A stretch of 64,000 nt of DNA from Occallatibacter gabretensis (lineage in GTDB: Bacteria > Acidobacteriota > Terriglobia > Terriglobales > Acidobacteriaceae), in contig NZ_LAIJ01000012.1 of assembly GCF_001449115.1 (NCBI RefSeq), positions 124,001 through 188,000 on the forward strand. The letters run 5' to 3'. Below are positions 17,490-25,593 of this stretch, in pieces. Positions within the stretch are counted from its first letter, which is position 1. Each line of letters begins with the position of its first letter. Below the pieces are notes generated by a model. It did not search any database. It was given only the letters and a program-made list of their open reading frames with translations, and was not told the origin of the DNA. The position numbers and the translations under genes are program-made.

Positions 17490-18908
17490 ATGCTCCGATC
17501 GGATCGCTGGCTGACTCAATCCCGCCGAATCTGGCTGTGGATCGCAATTGGCCTCGCCCTGCGCCTGCTCTTCCTCTGGTTCCCCCGCCCATCGGACGAC
17601 GACACCACCGACTACCTCGCGCTCGGCCACAATCTCCTGCATTACGGCACCTACGGCCAGGGCACACCCGGCGACCTCGCCCCAACCCTCTTCCGCCTGC
17701 CCGGTTATCCCATCGTCCTCGGCCTCTTCGAATCGGCCTTCGCCCACATCTGGCCCACCACCTGGCAAACCGCCCTGCTAGTCACGCAAGCCATCACCGA
17801 CATCCTCTCCGGCCTGCTCCTGGCATCGTTCGCACGCCGCTACCTCAACCCCCGCGCCGGCGAAATAGCCCTGGCCCTGGCCATGCTCTGTCCCTTCACC
17901 GCAGCCTTCGCAGGCATAGCCCTCACCGAATCCTTCTCCGTCTTCGCCCTCTCGCTAGGCATCTACGCCACCGGCCGCGCACTAGCCGAAAACGAAACCA
18001 ACCGCATCTGGTCCTTGTTACTCGCCGGCGTCGCCTCCGCCTTCGCCATGCTTCTCCGTCCCGACGGAGTCCTCCAATTCATCGCCCTCGCCGCCGGCCT
18101 ACTCTGGTACACCACGCGTCGCGCAGCACTCCGCCGCGCCATCAGCACCTCACTCATCTACGCCACCGTAGCCCTCGCACCCATCGCCCTCTGGACCTTC
18201 CGCAACTGGCAGACCTTCCACGTCTTCCAGCCCCTCGCGCCGCGTCACCTCAACGATCCCGGCGAGCGCTTCAACAAGGGCTTCTACGACTGGCTGCGCA
18301 CCTGGTCCACCGAGTTCGTCACCACCGCCAACGTCTTCTGGAACGTGGGCTCCGAATCCATCGACATGGACGACATCCCCGCCCGCGCCTTCGACTCACC
18401 CGCCCAGCAGCAGCGCACACAGGCCCTCATCAACGAGTACAACCAGACCCACTCCATATCCGCCGATCTCGACAACCGCTTCGAATTGCTTGCGCAGGAG
18501 CGAATTCACAATCATCCCGTCCAATGCTTAGTAGTCGTTCCAATCCTCCGCGTCTTCGATATGCTCCTTCGTCCCCGCACCCTCGAATTCGACCTCGAAG
18601 TCGACTGGTGGGCCTGGAACCGCCATCCCGGCCAGACCGTTGCCGCCATCGCGTTAGGTCTCATCAATCTCGCCTACGTCTTGGCTGCAATATGGGGCTT
18701 CCTGCGCCGCCGCGTACCCTTGGCATGGATGCTGGGCGGTTATCTCGTCATGCGCTGCCTCTTGTTAAGCACGATGGAAAACCCGGAACCGCGTTACACC
18801 ATTCAGATGTTTCCCATCTTCATCGTCGCCGCAGCGGCTGCATTCGCGGGGAATCGCCTTCCTGTCGTGCGACAATCCACTTCAGGCACTTATCTATATG
18901 CGTCATGA
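17490..18908 (+). CDS. Membrane glycosyltransferase, GT39/PMT-like
   Basis: 472 residues with about ten membrane helices. It starts MLRSDRWLTQSRRIWLWIAIGLALRLLFLW, followed in the first periplasmic loop by an acidic pair (SDDDTTDYLALGHNLL) and the family motif LFRLPGYPIVLGLFE, typical of PMT-2/ArnT-like polyprenyl-phosphate-dependent transferases. PEPRYTIQMFPIFIVAA near the C-terminus is another family hallmark. The acceptor is unknown. The ATG at 17490 is preferred to an open extension to 17433, which lacks membrane character. The stop overlaps the next start by 11 bases, so the two genes are probably co-translated. Confidence 0.82.
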   Translation: MLRSDRWLTQSRRIWLWIAIGLALRLLFLWFPRPSDDDTTDYLALGHNLLHYGTYGQGTPGDLAPTLFRLPGYPIVLGLFESAFAHIWPTTWQTALLVTQAITDILSGLLLASFARRYLNPRAGEIALALAMLCPFTAAFAGIALTESFSVFALSLGIYATGRALAENETNRIWSLLLAGVASAFAMLLRPDGVLQFIALAAGLLWYTTRRAALRRAISTSLIYATVALAPIALWTFRNWQTFHVFQPLAPRHLNDPGERFNKGFYDWLRTWSTEFVTTANVFWNVGSESIDMDDIPARAFDSPAQQQRTQALINEYNQTHSISADLDNRFELLAQERIHNHPVQCLVVVPILRVFDMLLRPRTLEFDLEVDWWAWNRHPGQTVAAIALGLINLAYVLAAIWGFLRRRVPLAWMLGGYLVMRCLLLSTMENPEPRYTIQMFPIFIVAAAAAFAGNRLPVVRQSTSGTYLYAS

Positions 18909-20343
18909 TCGTCTTTTCTTAGCCTGGTTCTTCGCTTTGGTTCTCGGCGGCGTTCTCTCCTGGTCGCAGTCCACTCCGCTCGTGCTTTCGGGCGGCACAA
19001 TCGTCGATCTCACTAACTGGGGTAAATCGGCAAACGATCTGCATGATTCTGTCGTCATCATTCACGACGGCAAGATCACCGATGTGGGACCGCGCAGCAC
19101 AGTCGTCGTTCCGAAAGGCGCGCGCATCATCGACTGCACCGGGAAATTCATCATCCCCGGCCTCATCGATGGTTTCGCCGGAATGGCCGGTCAGGCCGAA
19201 GCCAACGCCAATCTCTACATGGGCGTCACCACCGTCGTCGCCAGCTCCGATGACCGCCGCGGGCACGTCGATCTGCACGCTGATCCCTCACCGCATATTT
19301 ATCTACTTGATTCCATCGGCATCGCTGACGACTGGAGTCTGCTCGCCACCCAGCCTGCATGGAAAGATAAACTTCACGAAGGCCCGCGTCCCGCCGAGCT
19401 TGACCCGCAGGACACGCTCCGACAGCTCGCCGATACTGCAAAGCTCGGCACGCGCGTTCTCTGGCTCGGTCCCAATCTCACCGCTGCTAACACACAGTTG
19501 GTCGTCGCTCGCGCGCATCAGATGGGCATTGTCACCTATGGCGAGTTCGCCTCCACGCCCTATCGTGTCGGCATTGAGGCCGGCGTTGACGCGCTTCTCC
19601 ACATGGGCCGCTACGAGCTGGGAGTCATACCCGACGAGCTGCAACGTCCGCTCGTCGACGACCCTCTCGGCTCAGCCGCCACCACAGCGCTCGATTACTC
19701 CGAACGCCTGCCGCCCACTGACACGCATGTACGCGCCTACGCAAAATTTGTCGCCGCGCATCACGCCGCGCTCATGCCCACCTTCAGCATCTACTACCAG
19801 CAGCTTCCCGATCATCGCAATCTGTGGAATGAGCCGGCCGCGGCGCTTCTCGATCCCGTGCGCATGTTCAATCCGCCCAACCGCGAGACTGGGGAGCTGG
19901 ATTATCCAATCTCCAACTGGGCCCATCATCTGCCTGCCATGTCACAGCGATGGATGGAAGAAGGCCAGCGCAAAAAGGCAGATCAATCGGCCATGCGTCT
20001 CTGGCGCATCAATGAGGTTTTCTTTGCGGCTGATCCGCACTATCTCGCCGCCTCCGGCGCTCCAGTATCCGGAGCCTTCCCCGGTATCTCCATGCACACG
20101 GAACTTGAGATGCTCGTTCGTCTCGGCCTCACCCCTCGCGAGGCCCTCGCCGCCGCCACCAGCAATTACGCAATGCAGTTCAACTGGAATGAGCTTGGCC
20201 TCATCGCTCCCGGTCGCCGCGCCGACATAATCGTACTCGACGGCGACCCGTCCGCTACCGCCTGGAATGTTCGCCGCATCGCGAACCTGATCGTGGACGG
20301 CAACGTACTGGATCGCGAGGCTCTGCTGACGCTGAAGAAATAA
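18898..20343 (+). CDS. Secreted amidohydrolase-family protein lacking the HxH metal site
   Basis: 481 residues with a signal peptide (MRHDRLFLAWFFALVLGGVLSWSQ). The amidohydrolase/imidazolonepropionase-like frame is clear: VLSGGTIVDLTN, GKITDVGP, TGKFIIPGLID (88-91), a central barrel, and GLTPREALAAATSNYA with APGRRADIIVLDGDPSA at the end. After GLID, where catalytic members carry HxH, this protein has GFAGMA. The late aspartate of the usual GTDA motif is also absent (ASGAPVSG). It may be a non-catalytic or metal-independent derivative. It overlaps the upstream glycosyltransferase gene, so their functions may be linked. Confidence 0.85.
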   Translation: MRHDRLFLAWFFALVLGGVLSWSQSTPLVLSGGTIVDLTNWGKSANDLHDSVVIIHDGKITDVGPRSTVVVPKGARIIDCTGKFIIPGLIDGFAGMAGQAEANANLYMGVTTVVASSDDRRGHVDLHADPSPHIYLLDSIGIADDWSLLATQPAWKDKLHEGPRPAELDPQDTLRQLADTAKLGTRVLWLGPNLTAANTQLVVARAHQMGIVTYGEFASTPYRVGIEAGVDALLHMGRYELGVIPDELQRPLVDDPLGSAATTALDYSERLPPTDTHVRAYAKFVAAHHAALMPTFSIYYQQLPDHRNLWNEPAAALLDPVRMFNPPNRETGELDYPISNWAHHLPAMSQRWMEEGQRKKADQSAMRLWRINEVFFAADPHYLAASGAPVSGAFPGISMHTELEMLVRLGLTPREALAAATSNYAMQFNWNELGLIAPGRRADIIVLDGDPSATAWNVRRIANLIVDGNVLDREALLTLKK

Positions 20344-20359
20344 TTTCTGCCGCTTCCCG

Positions 20360-20365
20360 TACAAT
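20360..20365 (+). promoter_or_regulatory. Possible -10 box before the DUF2127 gene
   Basis: TACAAT, 24 bases before the ATG at 20390, with no Shine-Dalgarno sequence between. It would give a leader of about 17 bases. Confidence 0.35.
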
Positions 20366-20389
20366 GAAACCAGCCTTACCTCCGACTTC

Positions 20390-20908
20390 ATGACTACTTC
20401 TTCCACGCAAATAGCGCGAACCCGCAAGCGTCACGACCGAGGCTTGGTGACAATTGCGGCCTATAAGTTATTCATCGCTCTGGTCTTCGCTGCGGTAGGA
20501 GTCGGCGCGCTGCACCTCGTCGGCAAAGATGTCGGCGATGTCCTCTCGAGCGTCGTCTCTGATCTGCGCTTCAATCCTGAAGGTCGCTTCGTCAACTTTG
20601 TCCTCGACAAAGCCTCGCTCCTCGACGATCCCGCCCTGCGCCGCATCGGCTTCGGCGCCTTTTGTTATGCCGCAGTCAGCATCGTCGAAGGCGTGGGTCT
20701 CTATCTTGAAAAAGCATGGGCCGAATATCTCACCCTCGCCATCACCGCATCTTTTCTGCCCATCGAGATCCGCGAACTCATGCATCGCTTCACCTGGGTG
20801 CGGGTCGGCATCTTCCTTATCAACGTTGTCGTTCTTATCTATCTAATCGTTATCGTTTTTGAGCGTCATCATAAAAAGAGACTGACCGTCGCAACATCCG
20901 GCAAGTAA
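20390..20908 (+). CDS. DUF2127 membrane protein
   Basis: 172 residues with about four membrane helices. Family features include RGLVTIAAYKLFIALVFAAVGVGALHL at the start, a conserved loop with NPEGRFVNFVLDKASLLDD, the GVGLYLEKAWAEYLT turn, and a terminal helix ending in a basic tail. The biochemical role of DUF2127 is unknown. It is the last clear gene before the dcw cluster and is transcribed in the same direction, but about 230 bases and a regulatory region separate it from the possible dcw promoter. Confidence 0.82.
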   Translation: MTTSSTQIARTRKRHDRGLVTIAAYKLFIALVFAAVGVGALHLVGKDVGDVLSSVVSDLRFNPEGRFVNFVLDKASLLDDPALRRIGFGAFCYAAVSIVEGVGLYLEKAWAEYLTLAITASFLPIEIRELMHRFTWVRVGIFLINVVVLIYLIVIVFERHHKKRLTVATSGK

Positions 20909-20947
20909 TGGCAGTTTGAATTTGTTTTGGCAACTTAATTTCGCTTT

Positions 20948-21136
20948 TTATTCGCTATACACTGACCGTCGACCCTTGCCAAGCACCTGTCGCACATACT
21001 TTGTACTGGCAGAATCAAACCGATAAACACTATATATGGTGTTTCCCATTTTCAACTTGTACAAGCTGTAATGCTTGGTTCCTCCCCTTGACATCCGCTC
21101 CGGAGGATAACCAAAACCCTCTATTTTTCCTTTCAC
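20948..21136 (-). CDS. Possible small protein, 62 residues, AT-rich
   Basis: An open frame with a GTG start encoding MKGKIEGFGYPPERMSRGGT and a Tyr/Lys-rich remainder (KHYSLYKLKMGNTIYSVYRFDS). Codon use is much more AT-rich than the neighbours, and no good ribosome site is visible. It could be a recently acquired or decaying gene, or chance. It lies opposite to the mraZ operon, immediately before its control region. Confidence 0.3.
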   Translation of the reverse strand: MKGKIEGFGYPPERMSRGGTKHYSLYKLKMGNTIYSVYRFDSASTKYVRQVLGKGRRSVYSE

Positions 21137-21168
21137 TGCAGCATGAATCTAAGCTAATATCACTCCAG

Positions 21169-21193
21169 TGGAGCTAAATGGAGTGTAGTGGAT
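21169..21193 (+). promoter_or_regulatory. Three MraZ-box-like direct repeats
   Basis: TGGAG, TGGAG and TGGAT at 21169, 21179 and 21189, each separated by exactly five bases. This matches the layout of E. coli MraZ boxes (three TGGGN repeats with five-base spacers). They lie about 115 bases before mraZ, so autorepression of the dcw cluster is the natural reading. Confidence 0.65.
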
Positions 21194-21306
21194 CAAGACA
21201 TTCTATTTTCAGTTACAAGATACGCCGATTGAACCAATTATGCTCACTTTTCTGAGCAATCTCGGCAGCGAGGCACTCGAAATCGCCTCAGGCAGCAGGT
21301 AAAGCA

Positions 21307-21759
21307 ATGTTTCGCGGAAATCATCCAGCCAAGATCGATGAGAAGGGAAGGCTCAAGCTTCCTTCTGCTTTCAAGCAGCTGGCGGAATCCGCGCAGGTGA
21401 ATGAGTTTTACGTGACCAGTGTTGAAGGCGACTTCGCCCAGATATGGCCCCTGCCCGAGTGGCAGAAGAGAGAAGACCAGCTCGCCGCTTCGAGCGAGTT
21501 TGAAGAAGCCGCCCGCAAATATCTGGCCCGCACCAGCTACTGGGGTCAGCAAGTGGAATTGGACGCACAGTCTCGCATCGTTCTTCCGCAGTTGCTGCGC
21601 AAGTCGGCGGGTCTGGACGACGTTGAAGTTACGGTGATTGGCATGAGGGACCACATTGAGGTCCACAATCGCCAGAAGTTTGAAGCGGCACTCCAGGCGG
21701 AAAGCTTCACCGCCGACGATCGCCGCACAATGGCGGAATTGCTCCGCCGCAAAGACTAG
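21307..21759 (+). CDS. mraZ: Transcriptional regulator MraZ
   Basis: 150 residues, two MraZ/AbrB-like half-domains. MFRGNHPAKIDEKGRLKLPSAF is the first DxxGR half, and VELDAQSRIVLPQLLRKSAGL the second. MraZ forms a ring oligomer that binds direct repeats upstream of itself and represses the division and cell-wall operon. Matching repeats are present at 21169-21193. It is the first gene of the cluster, and its TAG is directly followed by an ATG in the next frame region, so rsmH is likely coupled. Confidence 0.95.
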   Translation: MFRGNHPAKIDEKGRLKLPSAFKQLAESAQVNEFYVTSVEGDFAQIWPLPEWQKREDQLAASSEFEEAARKYLARTSYWGQQVELDAQSRIVLPQLLRKSAGLDDVEVTVIGMRDHIEVHNRQKFEAALQAESFTADDRRTMAELLRRKD

Positions 21760-21786
21760 ATGTTTAACCCCTCAGGGGGGGAGCGC

Positions 21787-22713
21787 ATGACGAACCCGAA
21801 TGTACGCCATGTGCCCGTTCTTTTGACAGAGACTTTGGAATTCCTCAGGGTGCAGCCCGGCAGCACGATCGTCGACTGCACGCTCGGGCTTGCAGGCCAT
21901 TCCGCGGAAATAGCGCGGCGGCTCGGGCCCAAGGGCAGACTGATTGCATTTGACCGCGACCCCGAAGCCCTCGCGCTGGCAAAAGCTCGGCTCGACGAGG
22001 TTTGCGCAGAACTGGGCGATCAGGCCCCGCAGATCACGCTCATCGGCGAAGCCTTCAGCTCGATTGAGCAGCACGTCGAGCCTGCATCGCTCGATGGCCT
22101 GCTGGCGGACTTCGGCGTAAGCAGTATGCAGTTGAATGAAGCGCCCAGGGGATTCAGTTTTATGGCGGACGGCCCGTTAGATATGCGTATGGACACGCGT
22201 AGCGGGCTCACCGCCGAGCAGGTGGTAAATGAGGAGAACGAAGGCGAACTTGCCAACCTCATCTACGAATACGGAGAGGAAAGGAGGTCGCGGAGAATCG
22301 CCAGAGCCATTGTCCGCGGGCGGCCTGTCACAACAACAGCGCAATTGGCGCGAATTGTTGCTCAGGCTGCCCCGGCGATGAAACAGGACAGATTCAAAAT
22401 TCACCCCGCAACCCGCACATTTCAGGCCATACGTATCGTAGTGAATCGCGAGCTGGACGAAATACGGGACTTGATGGAGGCCGCGCCAAGGTTGCTTAAG
22501 CCCTCCGGAAGAATTGCCCTCATAAGTTTTCATTCATTGGAAGATCGCATCGTCAAAGACAGTTTACGCGATGGAGCGCAGAAGGAAATCTGGAACCTGT
22601 TAACGAAGAAACCGGCCACGGCAAGTGAAGAAGAAACAGAACGAAATCCGCGCTCACGCAGCGCAAAGCTTAGAGCGGCAGAAAAAGCAGTACGCACGAA
22701 TAGACGGAGGTAG
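21787..22713 (+). CDS. rsmH: 16S rRNA (cytosine-1402 N4)-methyltransferase RsmH (MraW)
   Basis: 308 residues from the ATG at 21787, which follows a G-rich stretch ending GGGAG; an ATG at 21760 directly abutting mraZ would add nine residues. SAM-dependent methylation of C1402 in 16S rRNA. Motifs: HVPVLLTETLEFL at the start, VDCTLGLAGHS (SAM loop), LADFGVSSMQLNEAPRGFSF, and the conserved KIHPATRTFQAIRIVVNREL. It keeps the canonical second place of the dcw cluster and is followed four bases later by ftsL. Confidence 0.95.
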   Translation: MTNPNVRHVPVLLTETLEFLRVQPGSTIVDCTLGLAGHSAEIARRLGPKGRLIAFDRDPEALALAKARLDEVCAELGDQAPQITLIGEAFSSIEQHVEPASLDGLLADFGVSSMQLNEAPRGFSFMADGPLDMRMDTRSGLTAEQVVNEENEGELANLIYEYGEERRSRRIARAIVRGRPVTTTAQLARIVAQAAPAMKQDRFKIHPATRTFQAIRIVVNRELDEIRDLMEAAPRLLKPSGRIALISFHSLEDRIVKDSLRDGAQKEIWNLLTKKPATASEEETERNPRSRSAKLRAAEKAVRTNRRR

Positions 22714-22716
22714 AAG

Positions 22717-23241
22717 ATGGCGGCAGCAGCGACAACTTATTTTGAAACCGGCCGCAGCATCCGGTCACGCGCTGCAGAGCGCAATACAGAAGTGCTGGCC
22801 AGCCAGCCCGCGCGCCGTCGCGGAGTGCGCACGCCTGAGTTCTACTTCACCCGGCACTTTGATAACACGCGCCTCGTCAAGGCATCCGATCCCGTGCGTG
22901 TCCGCGAAATGCGTGTCTTCTCCGCCGCCGTCACCGTGCTTTTTACGCTCATCATGGTCTATGGCCTTCAGCACTTCAGCGCCATTGAGAAGTCCTATCA
23001 CGTGGAAAGTGAAAAGCAGCAGCTCGATCAGCTCCGCGAAGAGAATCGCCAGCTCCGCCTTTCGGAAGCACAGCTCACACAACCCTCGCGCATCGACAAC
23101 ATGGCGCGCCAGTACGGTCTCGCATCTCCGCAGCCCGGGCAGGTTGTGCACCCAAATGCAGCTCTGGATAGCACGAACGCCGCACCGTCGCTCGCGCAGA
23201 TCGCGCCTCCAGCCGCACCGCAGGCCGCGCCCATACAATAA
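22717..23241 (+). CDS. ftsL: Cell division protein FtsL-like
   Basis: 174 residues. A basic cytoplasmic N-terminus of about 65 residues precedes one membrane helix (VFSAAVTVLFTLIMVYGL) and a coiled coil (SEKQQLDQLREENRQLRLSEAQL), ending with an Ala/Pro-rich tail. The topology and position between rsmH and ftsI fit FtsL, a divisome component that acts with FtsB/FtsQ and activates FtsWI. GGAGG lies eight bases before the ATG. The sequence itself is poorly conserved, as is normal for FtsL, so the call rests on topology and synteny. The proline-rich C-terminal extension is longer than in E. coli. Confidence 0.82.
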   Translation: MAAAATTYFETGRSIRSRAAERNTEVLASQPARRRGVRTPEFYFTRHFDNTRLVKASDPVRVREMRVFSAAVTVLFTLIMVYGLQHFSAIEKSYHVESEKQQLDQLREENRQLRLSEAQLTQPSRIDNMARQYGLASPQPGQVVHPNAALDSTNAAPSLAQIAPPAAPQAAPIQ

Positions 23242-23283
23242 GCGGCCTCTGCATCTAAACTCGATCTTGGAGTGAATCCGCCG

Positions 23284-25572
23284 ATGCAGCCCGCAGCAAT
23301 GCCTAACCGGATCCCGAGTTCCTACTCAACTCGCAACTCGGGACTTCCCCGCACCGTACCCTTGCGGCGTACGCGCTTCTGGCTCGTCTGTCTCTTCTTC
23401 ATCGTCTGGCTTGGCTCCATCGCAATTCGCCTCTTCTGGCTGCAGATTGTTCATCATCACGACTACCTGGACCGCGCACAAAAGCAGCAGCAGCGCACCT
23501 TTGAAGTAGCTCCCCGCCGCGGCATCCTCTATGACCGCAACCTGCATGAGCTAGCCATGACCGTGCAGGTGGATTCTATCTACGCCGTCCCCACCGAGAT
23601 AGAGAACAAAAAGGCCGCGGCCTCCACACTGGCTTCCATCGTCCACACGGACCCCGTTGACGTCCCCACCAGCGAAGACCAGATCGCCGTGCGCCTTGCC
23701 AAAAACAATGGTTTCGCATGGATTGCCCGCCGTGTTTCGCCGGACGTTTCAGCAAAGATCAAGGCTCTCAACCTCAAAGGCATTTATTTTCAGAAGGAAT
23801 TTCAGCGTTCCTATCCAAACACTGAAATCGCCGCGCAGGTGCTCGGCTACGTTGGTATCGACGACACCGGTCTCGGCGGCATCGAACAGAAATTCGAGCC
23901 ACAGCTTCACGGCGTCCCGGGCCGCATGTACACCGCCATGGACGCACGCCGCCACATTCTCGGCTCCACGGAGAGCGAGCCGCAGCCCGGCCAGAATCTC
24001 GTGCTCTCCATCGACGAGCAAATTCAGTTCATGGCAGAGCAGGCGCTCGATCACGTCATGGACCGCACACACGCCGACAATGGCACGATCGTGATTCAGG
24101 ATGTGCACACCGGCCAGATCCTCGCTCTTGCCATCCGGCCCACCTTCAATCCCAATCAATTTCGCCGCACCACGCCTGCGTTGCTACGCGATCACGCCGT
24201 CAGTGATGTCTATGAGCCCGGTTCCACCTTCAAGCTCGTCGCTTACTCAGCCGCCATGGATGCAGGTGTTGCCAAGCCGGATGACACAGTTGATTGCCAG
24301 GGCGGCTTGATCACGCTTGCCGGGCGCGTCATCCACGACAATCAGGGCGAACACCCCGGCGTCATTCCAGTGCACAAGGCTCTCGAAATCTCCAGCGACG
24401 TGGGCGCAATCAAGATGGCGCTCAAGGTTGGTCAGGACAGGTACAGCGAGTACGTGCGTTCCTTCGGTTTCGGCTCGCGCTCCGGTGTAGAGCTTCCCGG
24501 CGAAACACGCGGCCTGCTGCGTCCCGTGAGCAAGTGGGGTCCCTCGTCAATTGGTTCCATAGCAATGGGACAGGAAATCGCAGTAACGCCCGTTCAGCTT
24601 GTCTCCATGGTGTCCACGATTGCCAATGGCGGCATCTATCTTCCGCCGCATGTGCTCATGTCCGCGCCTCAGTCCGGAGCACAGCCGGCGGCGCAGCTGC
24701 AGCCATCGCCCTTCAAGCCCGGCGGCCAGCTTCCCAATCCGCTTCCCACTGGAGCGCATCGCGTCATCTCCACCATGGCCGCTGCGCAGATGCGCCAGAT
24801 GATGGAAGGCGTCATCCTCTACGGCACGGGCAAGGATGCGCAGCTCAATGGCTACTCCGCCGGCGGCAAAACCGGCACCGCGCAAAAGATCGACCCCGCC
24901 ACACACAAGTATTCGAAGACCATGCACGTCGCATCTTTCGCTGGCATCGCCCCGGTCAACAATCCCGTCATCGCCGTCGCCATCGTCATGGATAATCCCA
25001 AAGCAGGCGGCTCGTACTACGGGGCAGCGGTCTCAGCGCCCGTATTTCAGGAAGTTGCCCAGCAGGTTCTTGAATACCTTGGCGTGCAGCACGATGAACC
25101 GGTGCACGCACAGAAAACGCCCCCTGCTTCCGGAAAGTCTTTGGCCGAAGACGACCACGGCGACTCCGCCGATGTAAATGCCCTCTACGCCGCGATAAAC
25201 GATTTGCCCAGCGACGATCCGCTGCGTCAGCAGCCCGCGCAGCAGGCAATCACGCAACCCAACACTCCAACTCAGCCCGCTGCTGTAAGCTCAGCACCCG
25301 TGCAAAACTCCTCTACTGCAGCTGCTACTCCGGCATCGTCGCCCGCCGCAGCACAACCGCCGCAATCCTCCGCTGCTGTCATCATCCCCACGGCGAACAC
25401 TCTCAAGGTGCCTTCGCTCATCGGTCTTCCCATGCGTCAGGTCATCGTCGCTGTCGGCGATGCTGGCCTTGAAGTGCAAGTCATTGGCAGCGGAACTGTT
25501 CGCGAACAAGCGCCCGCAGCAGGAACCATGGTCCCTCCCGGCACGCGCATCGTCGTTCATTGCGCAAGGTAA
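23284..25572 (+). CDS. ftsI: Peptidoglycan transpeptidase FtsI (PBP3) with C-terminal PASTA domain
   Basis: 762 residues from the ATG at 23284; a GTG at 23272 would add four. One N-terminal anchor helix (FWLVCLFFIVWLGSIAIRLFWL) is followed by a dimerisation domain and the transpeptidase domain, with the catalytic EPGSTFK (serine near 314) and KTGTAQK near 529. The middle motif reads SSD rather than the usual SxN. After an Ala/Pro/Gln-rich linker of about 100 residues comes a single PASTA domain (last 56 residues, VPSLIGLPMRQVIVAVGDAGL). Septal cross-linking with FtsW. It ends 21 bases before murE. Confidence 0.93.
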   Translation: MQPAAMPNRIPSSYSTRNSGLPRTVPLRRTRFWLVCLFFIVWLGSIAIRLFWLQIVHHHDYLDRAQKQQQRTFEVAPRRGILYDRNLHELAMTVQVDSIYAVPTEIENKKAAASTLASIVHTDPVDVPTSEDQIAVRLAKNNGFAWIARRVSPDVSAKIKALNLKGIYFQKEFQRSYPNTEIAAQVLGYVGIDDTGLGGIEQKFEPQLHGVPGRMYTAMDARRHILGSTESEPQPGQNLVLSIDEQIQFMAEQALDHVMDRTHADNGTIVIQDVHTGQILALAIRPTFNPNQFRRTTPALLRDHAVSDVYEPGSTFKLVAYSAAMDAGVAKPDDTVDCQGGLITLAGRVIHDNQGEHPGVIPVHKALEISSDVGAIKMALKVGQDRYSEYVRSFGFGSRSGVELPGETRGLLRPVSKWGPSSIGSIAMGQEIAVTPVQLVSMVSTIANGGIYLPPHVLMSAPQSGAQPAAQLQPSPFKPGGQLPNPLPTGAHRVISTMAAAQMRQMMEGVILYGTGKDAQLNGYSAGGKTGTAQKIDPATHKYSKTMHVASFAGIAPVNNPVIAVAIVMDNPKAGGSYYGAAVSAPVFQEVAQQVLEYLGVQHDEPVHAQKTPPASGKSLAEDDHGDSADVNALYAAINDLPSDDPLRQQPAQQAITQPNTPTQPAAVSSAPVQNSSTAAATPASSPAAAQPPQSSAAVIIPTANTLKVPSLIGLPMRQVIVAVGDAGLEVQVIGSGTVREQAPAAGTMVPPGTRIVVHCAR

Positions 25573-25577
25573 CCTTC

Positions 25578-25583
25578 TACAAT
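25578..25583 (+). promoter_or_regulatory. Possible internal leaderless promoter before murE
   Basis: TACAAT with 10 bases to the ATG at 25594 and no Shine-Dalgarno sequence. It lies between the ftsI stop and murE, so it could give murE-murF expression independent of the MraZ-controlled promoter. No clear -35. Confidence 0.4.
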
Positions 25584-25593
25584 CGAGCACAGC

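Noticed and set aside
17537-18922. 461-codon frame on the plus strand overlapping the GT39-like gene
   Set aside because: Arg/Pro/His-rich translation typical of a +1 shadow; the other frame gives a membrane protein with family motifs.
21181-21306. Defined -35/-10 pair for the mraZ operon
   Set aside because: Several loose candidates exist downstream of the MraZ boxes, but none has both elements at good spacing, so no promoter was placed.
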